Shown here: one piece after another, positions 23,570-34,633 of the stretch
How positions within the stretch are numbered: position 1 is the first letter of the stretch
Layout: every line of letters starts with the position of its first letter
Assembly (NCBI GenBank): GCA_016630905.1
Contig: WBMQ01000010.1
Coordinates: forward strand, 620,001 to 684,000
Reading direction: 5' to 3'
From: Capillidium heterosporum
Lineage: Eukaryota; Entomophthoromycota; Entomophthoromycetes; Entomophthorales; Capillidiaceae
Length of the DNA: 64,000 bases
Notes under the pieces: model-generated
Database searches by the model: none
Seen by the model: only the letters and a program-made list of their open reading frames with translations
Told to the model about the DNA's origin: nothing
Position numbers and translations under genes: made by a program

Positions 23570-24992
23570 CTAAAAATGATTACCAACATCCTCAATATTG
23601 ACTTGGACCTGCGTGTTCTTATCGATATCTTTTATAGTAACCTTACCCTGCCTCACCTCATCACTTCCCACGATAACAATTTTCTTTGGTAGATCGACTG
23701 GATCGCCACGTTCAAATGTTACCTTTTTCAACCATTTTGCCAAACTCATGTTATTCTCGTAGAATGGCATCTCCAAGACAGTTGGATGGCTCTTTTCCCT
23801 TATAACGTTGGTAACTTGGTTAGCAATCTTCAAGATACCCTGATTTAAACTACCCTGTTTGTCGTCCATAGCTTCGGCCTCGTTCATGGCACATACAATG
23901 ACCTTACGGCGTTCGGTACTGGTGGCTGGTTGGTGGAGTGCCAAGGCTAGCCGTTCAACACCACAGGCCCATCCAATAGCTGGAGTTGCTGTCGAGTTGG
24001 CGGTAATATTTTCACCAAAAAGCTTCTGCACGAGGCCGTCGTATCTACCTCCCGCTAGTACTGTTGTCTGTGAACTACCTAGGTCGTCGGATTTAGCCTT
24101 GAATTCAAAGATGGTGTGGTTGTAGTAATCTAATCCACGGACCAGTTGATGGTCTATGATATAGGGTAAATTCATCTCATCTAGGTACATGAGTACCGTC
24201 TTGAACCTTAGTAGTGAATTGGGACTCAGGCTATATTGAAGTTTAGGTGCATCTTTAAGTAATTCAATATCTTCGATTTCCTTGGAATCCAGTACTCGTA
24301 GTGGGTTGATTTCCAATCGATGTTGGCTTAGTTTCGACAACTTCTCCCTATTCTCTTGTAGGAAACTTATCAACAGCTTCAAATAAGCCTTTCGATCCTC
24401 AGCATCACCTAAGCTGTTGATGTGCAACATAACTTTATCCTTCAACTTCAATTTCTTCAAGAGATCCCAAGCTAAGCCTATAAGCTTGCGCATCCTCGTT
24501 GGGATTAGAACCGTTGAAGACTTCAACACCAAACTGTTGGAACTGCCGCAGTCTACCCTTCTGTGGCCGTTCTCTTCGAAAGAATGGGCCTTTATAGTAG
24601 ACTCGTAGCGGTAGTTTGCTGTGTAAAAGTTTGTTGTTGACGACTGCTTTGACTACGCTTGCTGTACCTTCCGGTCGTAAACTTACATCGATATCGGAGT
24701 TAGTGTCATGGAACTGGTAGAGCTCTTTACCTACTATAACTTCGGAGGTATCTAACCCTTTTAGATAGAGCTGGGTCGGTTCTAAGATGGGTGTATCAAT
24801 TTGTCGGAATCCATACAACTTTGACAGTTTGGTTGCAGTCGACAGAATTTTGGAGTAGGTGTGGCTGGTACTGGGTAGTGTATCGGGCATGCCACGTAGA
24901 TTTTGGAGTTTGCTACTGCTGTTTCGGACCTGTAATTGAGTTAAAGGGATCACTTTTAAACTATAGCATCTGTTGATGGACAGCTTGAACAT
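23570..24992 (-). CDS. Histidyl-tRNA synthetase, bacterial type, probably mitochondrial
   Basis: Charges tRNA-His. The ATG at 24990-24992 opens a presequence-like N-terminus (MFKLSINRCYSLKVIPLTQL). The catalytic core begins LRGMPDTLPS and shows motif 2 as GPFFRRERPQKGRLRQFQQF, then the HisRS signature LVRGLDYYNHTIFEF, GWACGVERLALAL (motif 3) and an anticodon-binding domain. These features match bacterial HisS, not the eukaryotic HTS1/HARS type. No intron. The frame is broken by one extra base near 24477-24485: NPNEDAQA is in one frame and IGLAWDLLKKLKL in the +1 frame. The joined protein would be about 470 residues, normal for the family. Mitochondrial targeting is inferred from the N-terminus. 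Confidence 0.9.
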
Positions 24993-25291
24993 ATTGGATT
25001 TAAAGTTGAGTCGTCAGCTCTCTATTAATTAGTCGTCTAGGTTGGGATAAAGTTTATCGGCTGATCTTGTAGTGCCTTGTCTCATCGAAAAAGTAAACTT
25101 GATAACTTTTTGCAACCTTATCGACTCTGATAAATTCCATCCAATAGGAATCTTTACTTGAGTCACTTTTCTGCCAAATTTTGAAAAGTTAGACTGTCGA
25201 CATCATAATTAGTAAAGATAAAAAGAAGGATGATAAAACGTTATCATCTTGAAAACAAGCACCTCTTTAGTTGAGAAAATTATAACAAGAG

Positions 25292-27048
25292 ATGAGTGAG
25301 ACAAAAGTAGCCAACAAGGTATGCCTGGTAGTGATCGATGGCTGGGGTGTCTCCAACCCAGCAACTAAGAAAGGCGATGCCATTGCCAACGCCAAGACAG
25401 CTGTGATGGACAAACTCTCCGAAAGCCCCGACCAGTTCTTAGAGCTAGCAGCCCACGGTTTGGCAGTAGGTCTACCTGACGGTCTTATGGGCAACTCTGA
25501 AGTTGGGCATCTGAACATTGGTGCTGGGCGTATCGTCTACCAGGATATTGTACGTATCGACTTGGCTTTGAAGCGCAAAGAGTTTGGTACCACCGTGAAC
25601 ATCAAGAAGTCGTTCGAGAATGCTAAGAACGGTAATGGTAGACTGCATCTTTTAGGTTTGGTTTCGGATGGTGGTGTACATAGTCACATCAACCATCTAT
25701 TCGGACTTTTGGAAGCTGCCAAAGAGGCTGGTATCCCCGAAACCTACGTCCACTTCTTTGGTGATGGTCGTGACACAAGTCCCCGTTCAGCTGGTAACTA
25801 TACATAGACTATATGCATGCTTATTTCTTTAGCCAAATATGCCAAACAGCTTTTAGATCACATGGACAAATTAAGTTATGGTAAAGTCGGTGTTGCCGTC
25901 GGTCGTTACTACGCCATGGACCGTGATAAGCGTTGGGAGCGTATCGAAATTGCCGTCAAAGCTCTAGTCGAAGGTGAAGGTGAGCATTCGGACGACTTAG
26001 TCAAGACCATCAACTCTCGCTATGAGAAGGATGAAACCGATGAATTTTTGAAGCCCATCGTCGTCACTAAGGAGGCCAAGATTCAGGCTGATGACACTTT
26101 ACTCTTCTTTAACTACCGTTCCGACCGTATGCGTGAAATCACCCAGATCTTTGGTGTGGATTCATCCCCCTGTGAGAGTGTTAAGATCCCCGACAATTTG
26201 GTAACGCTAACGCATATTTTATCTTTACTGATTTAGAACATTTCAAACATAGCATATCACTACTTTCACTCAGTACAAGACCGACTATCCCTTCCCCAAG
26301 GCCTTCCCACCTCAAGTCATGTCCAACGTCTTGGCCGAGTGGCTAAGCAAGCACAACGTCAAGCAGTGCCACATTGCCGGTAATTTTGTAAATTTCCATC
26401 TTTGGGCTCATAAACTTCAATATAGAAACTGAAAAGTACGCCCATGTCACCTTTTTCTTCAACGGAGGTATCGAGGTCCAGTTTGATGGTGAGGATCGTG
26501 ACATGGTAGCCAGTCCCAAGGTAGCTACTTACGACCTCAAACCTGAGATGAGTGCCGCTGACGTAGGTCTCCAAGTCGCTGCCCGTATTCAGGCTGACGA
26601 ACACGATTTCGTCATGTGCAACTTCGCCCCACCTGACATGGTAGGCCATACCGGCCAGTATGAACCGGCTGTCAAGGCCATTGCCGCTACCGACTTGGCT
26701 ATTGGTACCATTTACAAGGCTTGCTTAGAGAAAGGCTATACCCTATTTGTAACTGCCGATCATGGAAACGCTGAGAAGATGCTGGCTGAGGATGGAACTC
26801 CGCATACCGCTCATACCACTGCTCCTGGTAAGTTTGTTGTTATGTTTTTAGTTCTCGGCTTTCTTTTTCAATGTGCTTATGATTTATTTCTAGTTCCCTT
26901 CGTCATGGCTGGTAACGATCAACTGCAATTCATTCCCAAGAGTGAGGCTGGTGAAGCTGCCTTGTGCGATGTCGCTCCTACTATACTCAAGGTCATGGGA
27001 CTACCTCAGCCTGAGGAAATGTCAGGTAAATCTTTGTTGAAGGCGTAG
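25292..27048 (+). CDS. Phosphoglycerate mutase, cofactor-independent
   Basis: Interconverts 3- and 2-phosphoglycerate in glycolysis/gluconeogenesis; Mn-dependent alkaline-phosphatase superfamily. Five exons. LVVIDGWG gives the first metal-binding Asp and LMGNSEVGHLNIGAGR the phosphorylated Ser. DGRDTSPRSA, NYRSDRMREI, TEKYAHVTFFFNGGIE, PPDMVGHTGQYEPAV and VTADHGNAEKM follow in order, and the protein ends EEMSGKSLLKA. Introns: 25794-25832, 26201-26273, one after CHIA, and one after TTAP. The second is odd: splicing at its GTAACG donor gives DNL-YKTDYPFP, dropping the family's short T-x-x-Q segment, while the first 12 intronic bases encode VTLT, which would fit it. Confidence 0.93.
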
Positions 27049-28132
27049 CTGGTTTAAAGTTGAAGAGCTTTAAGTAATAAATATATGGTTTTTACTTGGT
27101 GATGTAGATTAGAGTTTTCATTGATGTTTAGGTGATAGAGCGTCCTGGGATATAGCCTTCCATTGTTTATATAATTTTGATGCAATGTGTATACTAAAAA
27201 TAGATAAGAATGTGGCTTTTTGAGAGCATCTTTTAAATCTAGGTTATACTGTTGCAACTATTTTATTGACATATAGCTACTAGTCAATCGGCAGTATTTA
27301 GCATACGAATCCTAAAGAAGGATCAACACCTTCGATAGTTCACCTAAGACCTCTAACCGATCAAGGAAGGTAGATCGTCTAATATTTTCTTTGGAGTATA
27401 TGAGAATCCCTTTTAGAGCTCTTGCAAAGACAAGTGGGAAAATATTTGAGATTCATTGGACTTTACAGGTAAACGTGGTAGATATTCCCCATCCTAGTAA
27501 CATATTTTATGCATAGCTGTACCTTTTTACTCGGTATAAGCGATACTGGATCTCGAGTGCTATTAGTATACTAGGCTCGACACTCAAGCCTTCACCATCT
27601 GTACTTCAACACCGTGCACTATGGTATAAATCTCGTTCAATCAAATCAATTATTTTAGACGAATAGAACAGTTTGACAAGGATAAGTAAGTTCGATCGTA
27701 ATATAAATCTGGACGGTACAGTTTCAGGCTACTATATTTTTAGCTAAATTCCCGACCTGCCATTCACAAGATCGCGAAAGCGCATAACAAGTCCAGCACT
27801 GTATAACTTTTTAATAAGATACTCAGACAAGCAATTCAAACATAATGGTTTGCTAACTTTAAAAATTTGTTAGATTTAGTTATTCTAAACTCTATGGATA
27901 GTGCCACCAAGGCCGTGACCTACTTTAGAAGACTTTTTATATTTCAGGACAATCTTCATAAGTTAAATTCTAGGATGATGGCTGAAACTGAGAACTTAAT
28001 TGGTGGAATCTCAATTTTCGAAAAAGAATAAACTCTACCTAGGATTGATGGTTCTCTGGCAAATAATTTATATAAAAGACGAGAAAATATGTAAAAGACA
28101 CTTGCCAACAATCCTATTGCAAAAAGAGAGAG
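27049..28132. other. Intergenic
   Basis: AT-rich, about 1.1 kb. Ends with a TATATAAAAG TATA box near 28070 for the RNase gene. No other feature seen. Confidence 0.5.
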
Positions 28133-28894
28133 ATGAAGTACTTGAACCTATTAGCCTTAGCCGGCTTAGCAACCTCCTTGGCAACTAACTCAACTCTACC
28201 CGCCTTCCCCACCTGCTGTACCAACACTTTGAGCTGTTCCATCCAAACCGACACTTGCTGCTCGCCAAAGTACGGTCTGGTTGTTTTAGCTCTACAATGG
28301 TTCCCAACATTAGGCCCCAAGGACGAGTTCACTGTACACGGCTTGTGGCCTGACGAATGCGATGGTACCTTCGCCCCCTCCAACGGATGCGATGCCAGCC
28401 GCAAGTACGAGACGGAGATGGAGTCTATCGTAAAGTCTGATATCCAGCTCTACGATGAGATGAACGTGTACTGGGCCTCATACAAGGGCAATAATCCCAG
28501 CTTCTGGGCTCACGAGTGGGGTAAACATGGCACCTGCGTCACCACTTTGGAGCCTCGATGCTACACGACTTACTCGCCCTACCAGGAAGTTCGGGACTAT
28601 ATGAAATCGGCCCTCGCTCTCCGCAAACAGTTCAATTTGTATACAGCACTTGCCAAGGGTGGCGTAGTCCCTGGTAGAACTTACAATCTCACTCAGGTCG
28701 ATGCTGCTTTAAAGGAGGAATTCAAAGTTAAGATCCACATCACCTGCTCTGGCAAGAAGTTGAGTGAACTTAGGTTATTCTTTAGAGTTAAAGGTAAGGA
28801 TAACTATATCCTTACTAACGCAGTAGGTACTACCGATTCCTGCCCCAAGACTGGCATCCAGTACGATATCAAGACCAACCCCGTCCAGTTATAG
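28133..28894 (+). CDS. Secreted ribonuclease T2
   Basis: Acid endoribonuclease that degrades single-stranded RNA via 2',3'-cyclic phosphates. Acts outside the cell or in the vacuole. Single exon, 253 residues. Signal peptide at 1-17 (MKYLNLLALAGLATSLA). Catalytic segments are intact: CAS1 as FTVHGLWPD and CAS2 as FWAHEWGKHGTC, supplying the two His and the Glu. Eight or more cysteines match the disulfide-rich fungal RNase T2 group. A TATA box lies about 60 bases upstream, and the gene has no intron. Confidence 0.95.
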   Translation: MKYLNLLALAGLATSLATNSTLPAFPTCCTNTLSCSIQTDTCCSPKYGLVVLALQWFPTLGPKDEFTVHGLWPDECDGTFAPSNGCDASRKYETEMESIVKSDIQLYDEMNVYWASYKGNNPSFWAHEWGKHGTCVTTLEPRCYTTYSPYQEVRDYMKSALALRKQFNLYTALAKGGVVPGRTYNLTQVDAALKEEFKVKIHITCSGKKLSELRLFFRVKGKDNYILTNAVGTTDSCPKTGIQYDIKTNPVQL

Positions 28895-29708
28895 AGTAGT
28901 TTATATAATTAATTTTGGTTAATAAATCGTATGTTATGGTTTTAGTTGACTAATTTGATATGTAAACTGCTTATATATCTAGTACCACTGCTATATATAT
29001 GTCAAAGTTTTCTGCTGTTCCCCCATAACCCCTATTAAATTTATAAGATTCTTGATAAGGATGCCACATCCTTATAGAAATATTGTCAAATGAGATCTAC
29101 CATCTTTTAAACGCTCCATTTTTGTTCTGAATACAGCCTTCTAACCTCAACAGTTACAGTTTGGAGGTCATCGTCAAAGCCTCAGATAAAAGATGGATCT
29201 TTTCTATATTTTCTTCAAAGTAATCAATCTACAGCAGGTTCGTTTCGACTCCTCATTGATTCTACCTGCCTATTCCAAACTTTTCAATACATCCCATTTC
29301 AAGTACTAGATTTCAATCCGTTCTAGACAAGTGTATTGGGCTTGCAGGTTGTAGACCATTGACCTAAAGTAGTAGCATCTCATTAACAAGTAGCCATCGA
29401 ATAATTTATTTCTAATCAGTAACGCTAAGTTGATGGGAAATCTAATTGCCGAAGTTCAATAGGAGGTTTGCCATAACACTAAAAACGTTAATATTTCACG
29501 ATAGTGTTGCCAAATATGTACTTGATATTAAAAGGCTTGCATGTTTATGCTTTACGAAGTCTAGAAAGTGCAGTAGCCAAGCTATTTAAGCTGAGTATGG
29601 ATAAACTTACCTACTTTTTGTTCCAAGTCCAAACTTTTTATCGACCTATATATTTCGAGGTAGTTTTGTAGAGTACTTGGCTAAAAGTAGTGGTAAGTGC
29701 AAGCAACA
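28895..29708. other. Intergenic
   Basis: Spacer of about 0.8 kb between two plus-strand genes. No coding or RNA feature recognised. Confidence 0.5.
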
Positions 29709-30463
29709 ATGTCAATTTTAAAGAGAATCCCCAACCTAGCTAGCAGATTGCCTTTACGTTCGACTTTAGCGTTGCGGTGGGCACCAAAATCCAACACAGT
29801 ATCCACCTTTCGATTCCATAGCAATCAGGTTGCCCAGAGATTAGAGCACAACACCAACACCAACATTACACACGAAATAAAGGACGATGCTATCCAGTAC
29901 ATAGGGAGTACACCTTTCAAGACCAAATTTACCAATCTAGTCTACGTAAAAGTAGGCCAGGATTTAAGCTCTAAACTCTACAGCAAAAAGTCCTATAAGA
30001 AGGGGGAGATCATAGTTTTATTAGAAAATCTCAGTATCCAAGAGTTTAAGGACTACACGACGGTCCAAATCGATGATAACTTACACGTCAGTTTGATGAA
30101 CGAGTTCGTATTTAGCAACCACAGCTGCAGCCCAACTTTAAACTTCAAAGTAGTTCAAATAAACGACATCAGCAACAATATTGCAATTGTAGCGAACAGG
30201 GATATAGAAGTCGATGATGAGTTCACCTTCTTTTATCCTTCTACCGAGTGGGTTATGGATCAGCCTTTCGATTGTTGGTGCAAGTCAGAAAAAGTGAGAT
30301 TTTATTTTTTTCTTATACTAACATATGTCTATCTATATAGTGCATTCAAGAGGTCAAGGGAGCTAAATTTTTAGATGCCAAGTTTAAAAAGGATGCTTTA
30401 AGTGGAAAATCAAACTATTTTTTTAACCAACATATATTAAATCTGTTGAGTAATAAACAATAG
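29709..30463 (+). CDS. SET-domain protein, probably mitochondrial
   Basis: Two exons (29709-30293, 30341-30463) giving 235 residues. The N-terminal 40 residues (MSILKRIPNLASRLPLRSTL...) are Arg/Ser/Leu-rich with no acids, a mitochondrial presequence pattern. The rest is a compact SET fold: KSYKKGEIIVLLENLS, NEFVFSNHSCSPTLNF (the N-H-S-C-x-P motif that contacts S-adenosylmethionine), DEFTFFYPSTEW, and a post-SET-like CWCKSEKC cluster formed across the splice junction. Probable protein-lysine methyltransferase; substrate unknown. I chose the ATG at 29709 because the upstream in-frame codon is not ATG. Confidence 0.82.
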
Positions 30464-31076
30464 TTAATATATGGTTATATGCATAGCGATCCTTTATAAG
30501 TTTTAAACTAGAGTGTACTTTATAGTGCTAATAGATCTTTGATTGTTTTTAGGATATTTGCAGCATATTTTATTTAGAAATTTGAAGCAATTTGTAAATC
30601 CTAATAATAGCTCTTTTAAAGCTTTATCGGCATTAGATGATAAGGTAATTAGAACAATTTTTCCAGTCTATTCCAAAATTTGTACTCATTTCGAATTAAA
30701 TGGCTTGCATGTATACAATAGTTACAGGCACAAATATATAATTTTCCATCCATAACCCATCGAATTTAAAACGGGGCATCAACCTCTACCAAGCTTTCAA
30801 AGTCATCACTCGATTCAAAAGAACCTTTGCAAATAGCCAAATTTATTCCGATTCCAATTCCAAAAGTTGAAAGCCAAGTCCAAACTGAAGCTTTAGTTTT
30901 CATCCAACACAAAAATGTGGGGCAACACAACAAAAATACTACAACGACAATCAACCTTCCCTATACTTTACACAACCATATTAGCAATCAAACATAAAAC
31001 ATATTTCAAAAAGTAAATTTGAACAGCTTGATAAATACGATAGTTAATCTAAAAACATTTGTAAAGGTAATTCAAC
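30464..31076. other. Intergenic with possible small membrane-protein exon
   Basis: A minus-strand frame at 30766-30954 encodes a hydrophobic start (IVVVVFLLCCPTFLCW), a second hydrophobic stretch (WLSTFGIGIGINLAI) and an acidic tail. It has no ATG but is preceded by a TATAG acceptor-like site, so it could be the last exon of a small two-span protein. The upstream exon was not found. Confidence 0.25.
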
Positions 31077-33509
31077 ATGTCCGGCATAGCGAGTAGTCAA
31101 CAACAATTAGTACCAATCTACCTATCAACCCAGCTCTATCAAACTTTAGCTTTGGTGGCATTCAGTAGTCTAGGGCTTATCATCTTTTCTTACCTAAGGC
31201 CCCGTTTCAGCAAGGTTTACCGTCGCCGTAACACCTCTCAAGATGACTATAGCTCACCGCGAAGTTTGGTAGATACATTTAGACTACTACTAAATCAACC
31301 TCTTCAGCTCGATGATGAGTTCAGGCAACTAGATAGTTACCTATTCATAAAGTTTATAAAGTTCAATTTGGTTTACAATTTATGCACACTATTACCAGGT
31401 ATAGCACTAATAGTCGTTAACTATGTAGGCGCTAAGAACTTCCAAAAGCTTCACGTCGACATCATGGCTTCAGATCGACATGAAACAATTTACGATTGAA
31501 AGTATGGACAATAGGCCCGAACTACTTTGGTTCCACATTGTGGTAGCTTACTTCAACAACATGTTGTTTTTTATCCTATGTGCTAAATTTTGCCGACAGT
31601 ACGTAGCTGCACGTCAGGCCTATTTCGCAAGTTCAGTTTACCAGAGCCAGATACATTCCAAGATGTTGGTTGTCAAGGGTATTGATGTTGATGCGCTCGA
31701 TTCGAGTGTAAAACTGAGAGAGTTTCTCGACCGAATAAACCTTAGGTACGAAGTTTGTCAAGCCCACCTTTTGCCGAACCGACTAGTTAAGCTACAAAGC
31801 CTGACACGCCAGTACAACGCCACCATTTTACTTTTGGAAGCTTTACTCAGTCCAGCTCAAGTCAAAAATAGCCAAATTCGACCCACTATTAGAGTCGGCA
31901 GATTGGGGTTTTTAGGTATTGGGATGCAAGTCGACGGTATCGACTATTGCCTGGACCAACTTACTCAACTGCACCACCAGATTAATGAACTCAAAGGTCC
32001 TATTCGCACTAAGAGCGCCGGTCTTGGTTTTGTCAGCTTTAAATCTACTATACAATGTCACACCAACCTACGGCAGTTACTCCCAGGACCTGGGACGCGT
32101 CTACCTCTACAAGGTCCAGTAAGCTCCATTGACCTAATGCCAGGCCCCAACCAATTGATTTTAGAGAACTTGGTACTAGATTGGCGTCAACGCTATGCAC
32201 GCTTCGCCTTCTCCACATTTCTCTTCCTTGGTCTTTTGATCGGTGCTGCCTTTTTGTTTTCGTCGCTAGCTTACTTGGGGTCTTCCACCACTCTTGCCAG
32301 TCTGTTCCCTTCGGCAGCCGCCGCCTTCTCCCAACCAGCACTGCAATTTGTAGTAGATGGTACATTAACCCCGCTTTTGATACTGATCCTCATCGCAATC
32401 GTGCAGCTGATCCTCAAGCAGATGGCACGTTTCCAGTCAGGCTGAAACTAAAGGGTCGATTGACCGACGTCTTCTGGCTAAATTTTTGGCCTTTCTGGTT
32501 GTGGACAATTTAGTTGTCTTTTCCTTTTTAGCTACTCTCCTGCCACTCTCTAACGCTTTGGGTTCTGTCAAGGTCACCGACTTTTTGACCTTCATTTTGA
32601 CGTTCAAGTCCATTATTCCTTCCATCGGTCTACCTTTCACCTCGGCCCTGCTATCAACGTCGACATTCTGGGTCTCACAGTTAGGGCTACGTACGTTAGC
32701 TTACCTCATTGAGTTGGTGCAGCCCATCTCACTGCTCAACTACATCAACTATAAGCTACGCAACCATGACAAGCTGAAATGGCTGCCTAAATTCACCTTA
32801 ACCTTACGCCAGCAGGCAGAAGTCGAACTTCCACCCAAATTTGATTTCCCAGTCGTCTACGCCGTCACCGTCTTCAACCAAACGTTGATTGCAGCGTTTG
32901 GTTTGGTGGCACCTATGATCCTACCCTACGGCTGTATCAACTTTTTAGCTGCCTACGTCGTCTACCGATACCAAGCTGACCTATGTCTATTCAGATATGC
33001 CGATACGCAACGGTCGTCTCGCTCAAACTGCCATCCACTGCCTTTTAATCACCTTCACTTTGGCTCAGTTTCTCAACCTGTTAGTTCTACTACTCAAAAA
33101 TCCAAGTGATCCCCAGTGGTTGACCCTACTTCCACTACCTTTTTTGACCGTTTGGTGGGTCATCGCCTTACGAGCTTGGCTCGATGCTAACGCCCAGTTA
33201 CTCGACATCGGACCTGACGGTTATAGAAACACCCATGAACCCCAGGCGTCCGAGCGACCAACTCCCATCTATTTGACTGAGATTGAACTCGTTGAGAGTG
33301 GGGATGTACGACTTAATTCCCAACCTTCCGATCCCGACTTTGATACCAAGCATGGGGAAGCGGTGCCTGGTACTGGACTAGTTCCCTTGAGTTATTTAAC
33401 TAAGGAGCTTTTGCAACTTCAGGTTGACCGTGCCTTACTTGAACTGTTCCCCGATTTGAATAGGTACTTCAACTTGGCGAGTCAGCCTCCTACTCCAAGA
33501 ATTAATTAA
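31077..33509 (+). CDS. CSC1/TMEM63-family (RSN1-like) multispan channel or transporter
   Basis: Osmosensitive calcium-permeable channel family, plasma or internal membranes, around 10-11 membrane spans. The order fits: N-terminal span and loop, FTIESMDNRPELLWFH with spans 2-3, a cytosolic PHM7-type domain with an RRM-like region, then the 7-span block (e.g. FLFLGLLIGAAFLF, LLILILIAIVQLILKQMARF, AFLVVDNLVVFSFLATLLP, YVYSDMPIRNGRLAQ). A 49-base intron (31425-31473) explains the first frame change. Two further changes have no clean intron. At 32437-32443 RFQS-G continues as AETKGSIDRRLLAKF after one extra base (a 40-base GT-AG excision 32401-32440 would also work but removes span residues). At 32980-32981 YRYQAD continues as YVYSDMP after an extra C. 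Net about 790 residues. Confidence 0.85.
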
Positions 33510-34022
33510 TAAAATATATAGCTTTTTGTATAGTGATTTATTCGAAAATCTCTACTATATGTTTGAAAAGTATAGTATATATTCTCTAAAGCTATATATA
33601 TAAATAAACCAAGTATAATAAAAGATTCTTGTAACATACTCTGTCTGCATCTTCCAACTTGAGAAATAAACTAACCTTAGCGATAGTTTAACTCTTCATA
33701 AATCCATCACTAGGTATAACAACTACTATAGCTTTAGATATCTATTAAGCCATCTCTAGTACAAATATGGATAACAAAAGCTAAAATTACAAACTATGGA
33801 TTATATATTCTTTGTTCTATTTTTATAGGCTGTTTAGGAAGTCAATATGGCCCTTCAGCTGGATTCATGAGCATGCATCTAAAGCCCCCTTTAAATACCG
33901 ACAAACCAGCATTTATAAAGATGAGTCCACAGCTACACTTTCTGATTCCTTGAAGCTTTGCAATCTAGAAGCCTATTTATATGTGTAATTAAAAATGGTT
34001 TATATTTATAAATACAAGATGC

Positions 34023-34100
34023 CACTCGGTTCAGTAAAACTAAGTGACTATATTTAAGTTTAGTTTAAGCATAGCCACTCAGTTTTGCTGGACCGAGTAT
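34023..34100. repeat. Small foldback (imperfect inverted repeat)
   Basis: Left arm 34023-34051 (starts CACTCGGTTCAGTAAAACTA) pairs with the right arm 34071-34100 with about four mismatches. The 20-base loop is AT-rich. Could be a MITE or a transcribed hairpin. Confidence 0.6.
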
Positions 34101-34253
34101 TATTCTTTTAGCAATAAATTAAGCTACACATCTAATAATATCATATTTAAAACATATTGAATTTTTAGATACCTGTCAACTCGTAACTCCGTCACAAATT
34201 TATATATTTTTAGTACTCAGTTTGGTTTCACCATCAATCCTACTTTGTCAAAT

Positions 34254-34540
34254 CTACTCCCGTTTATAATTAGCAAGTTTAAGGAGAAGGGGAGAGGAAT
34301 ATTGATAACTGACTTGCGAAACTCCATAATTTTTACTCCGTCTACAAGTGCCAACTACCTATATTTATGGAAAATATTGAAAAGTATCCAAGGTTTGTAT
34401 ATTTATTATAATAAACCCGTCCTCTAAAACCATTCTATCAATCCTTCATAATTCCGCACTTCAATGGTTTTAATTATAGGTTACATGCCTGTAGCAAGGA
34501 TCCCAAACAATTGACATTTATCTATTTAGGTACTCCGTTA
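34254..34540 (+). promoter_or_regulatory. Cluster of CCG elements upstream of repeat protein 1
   Basis: Five same-orientation CCG triplets at about 34260, 34338, 34417, 34454 and 34535. Three of them sit in the context A-C/T-TCCG (e.g. TACTCCGTCTACAAG). The same sequence words recur upstream of the paralogue at 38683. CCG/CGG triplets are the half-sites of Zn2Cys6 factors, one of which is encoded at 39867-41136; a direct link is inference. Confidence 0.5.
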
Positions 34541-34633
34541 TTATAAGTGAAAATATACAGAGTTATGGGTATAAAAGGCCTTTATGATGAGCTATTCAAC
34601 TTTACAACAAAATAAGAAAGTATAAATCTAAAT

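Larger units (their letters stand above)
33510..34633. other. Intergenic with hairpin and CCG promoter elements
   Basis: Holds a foldback at 34023-34100 and, from 34254 on, five CCG-containing elements and a TATAAAAGG box (about 34568) upstream of the repeat-protein gene. No coding gene seen. Confidence 0.55.

Noticed and set aside
24417-24485. HisRS break explained as a 34-base GT-TATAG intron
   Set aside because: Removing it would delete SNPNEDAQA, which aligns with the conserved bacterial NP..DAE segment.
31425-31500. A third frameshift in the CSC1-like gene, ending at GAU-UGA
   Set aside because: A normal 49-base GT-AG intron (31425-31473) joins VVNY to IDMKQFTIES in frame, so no shift is needed.
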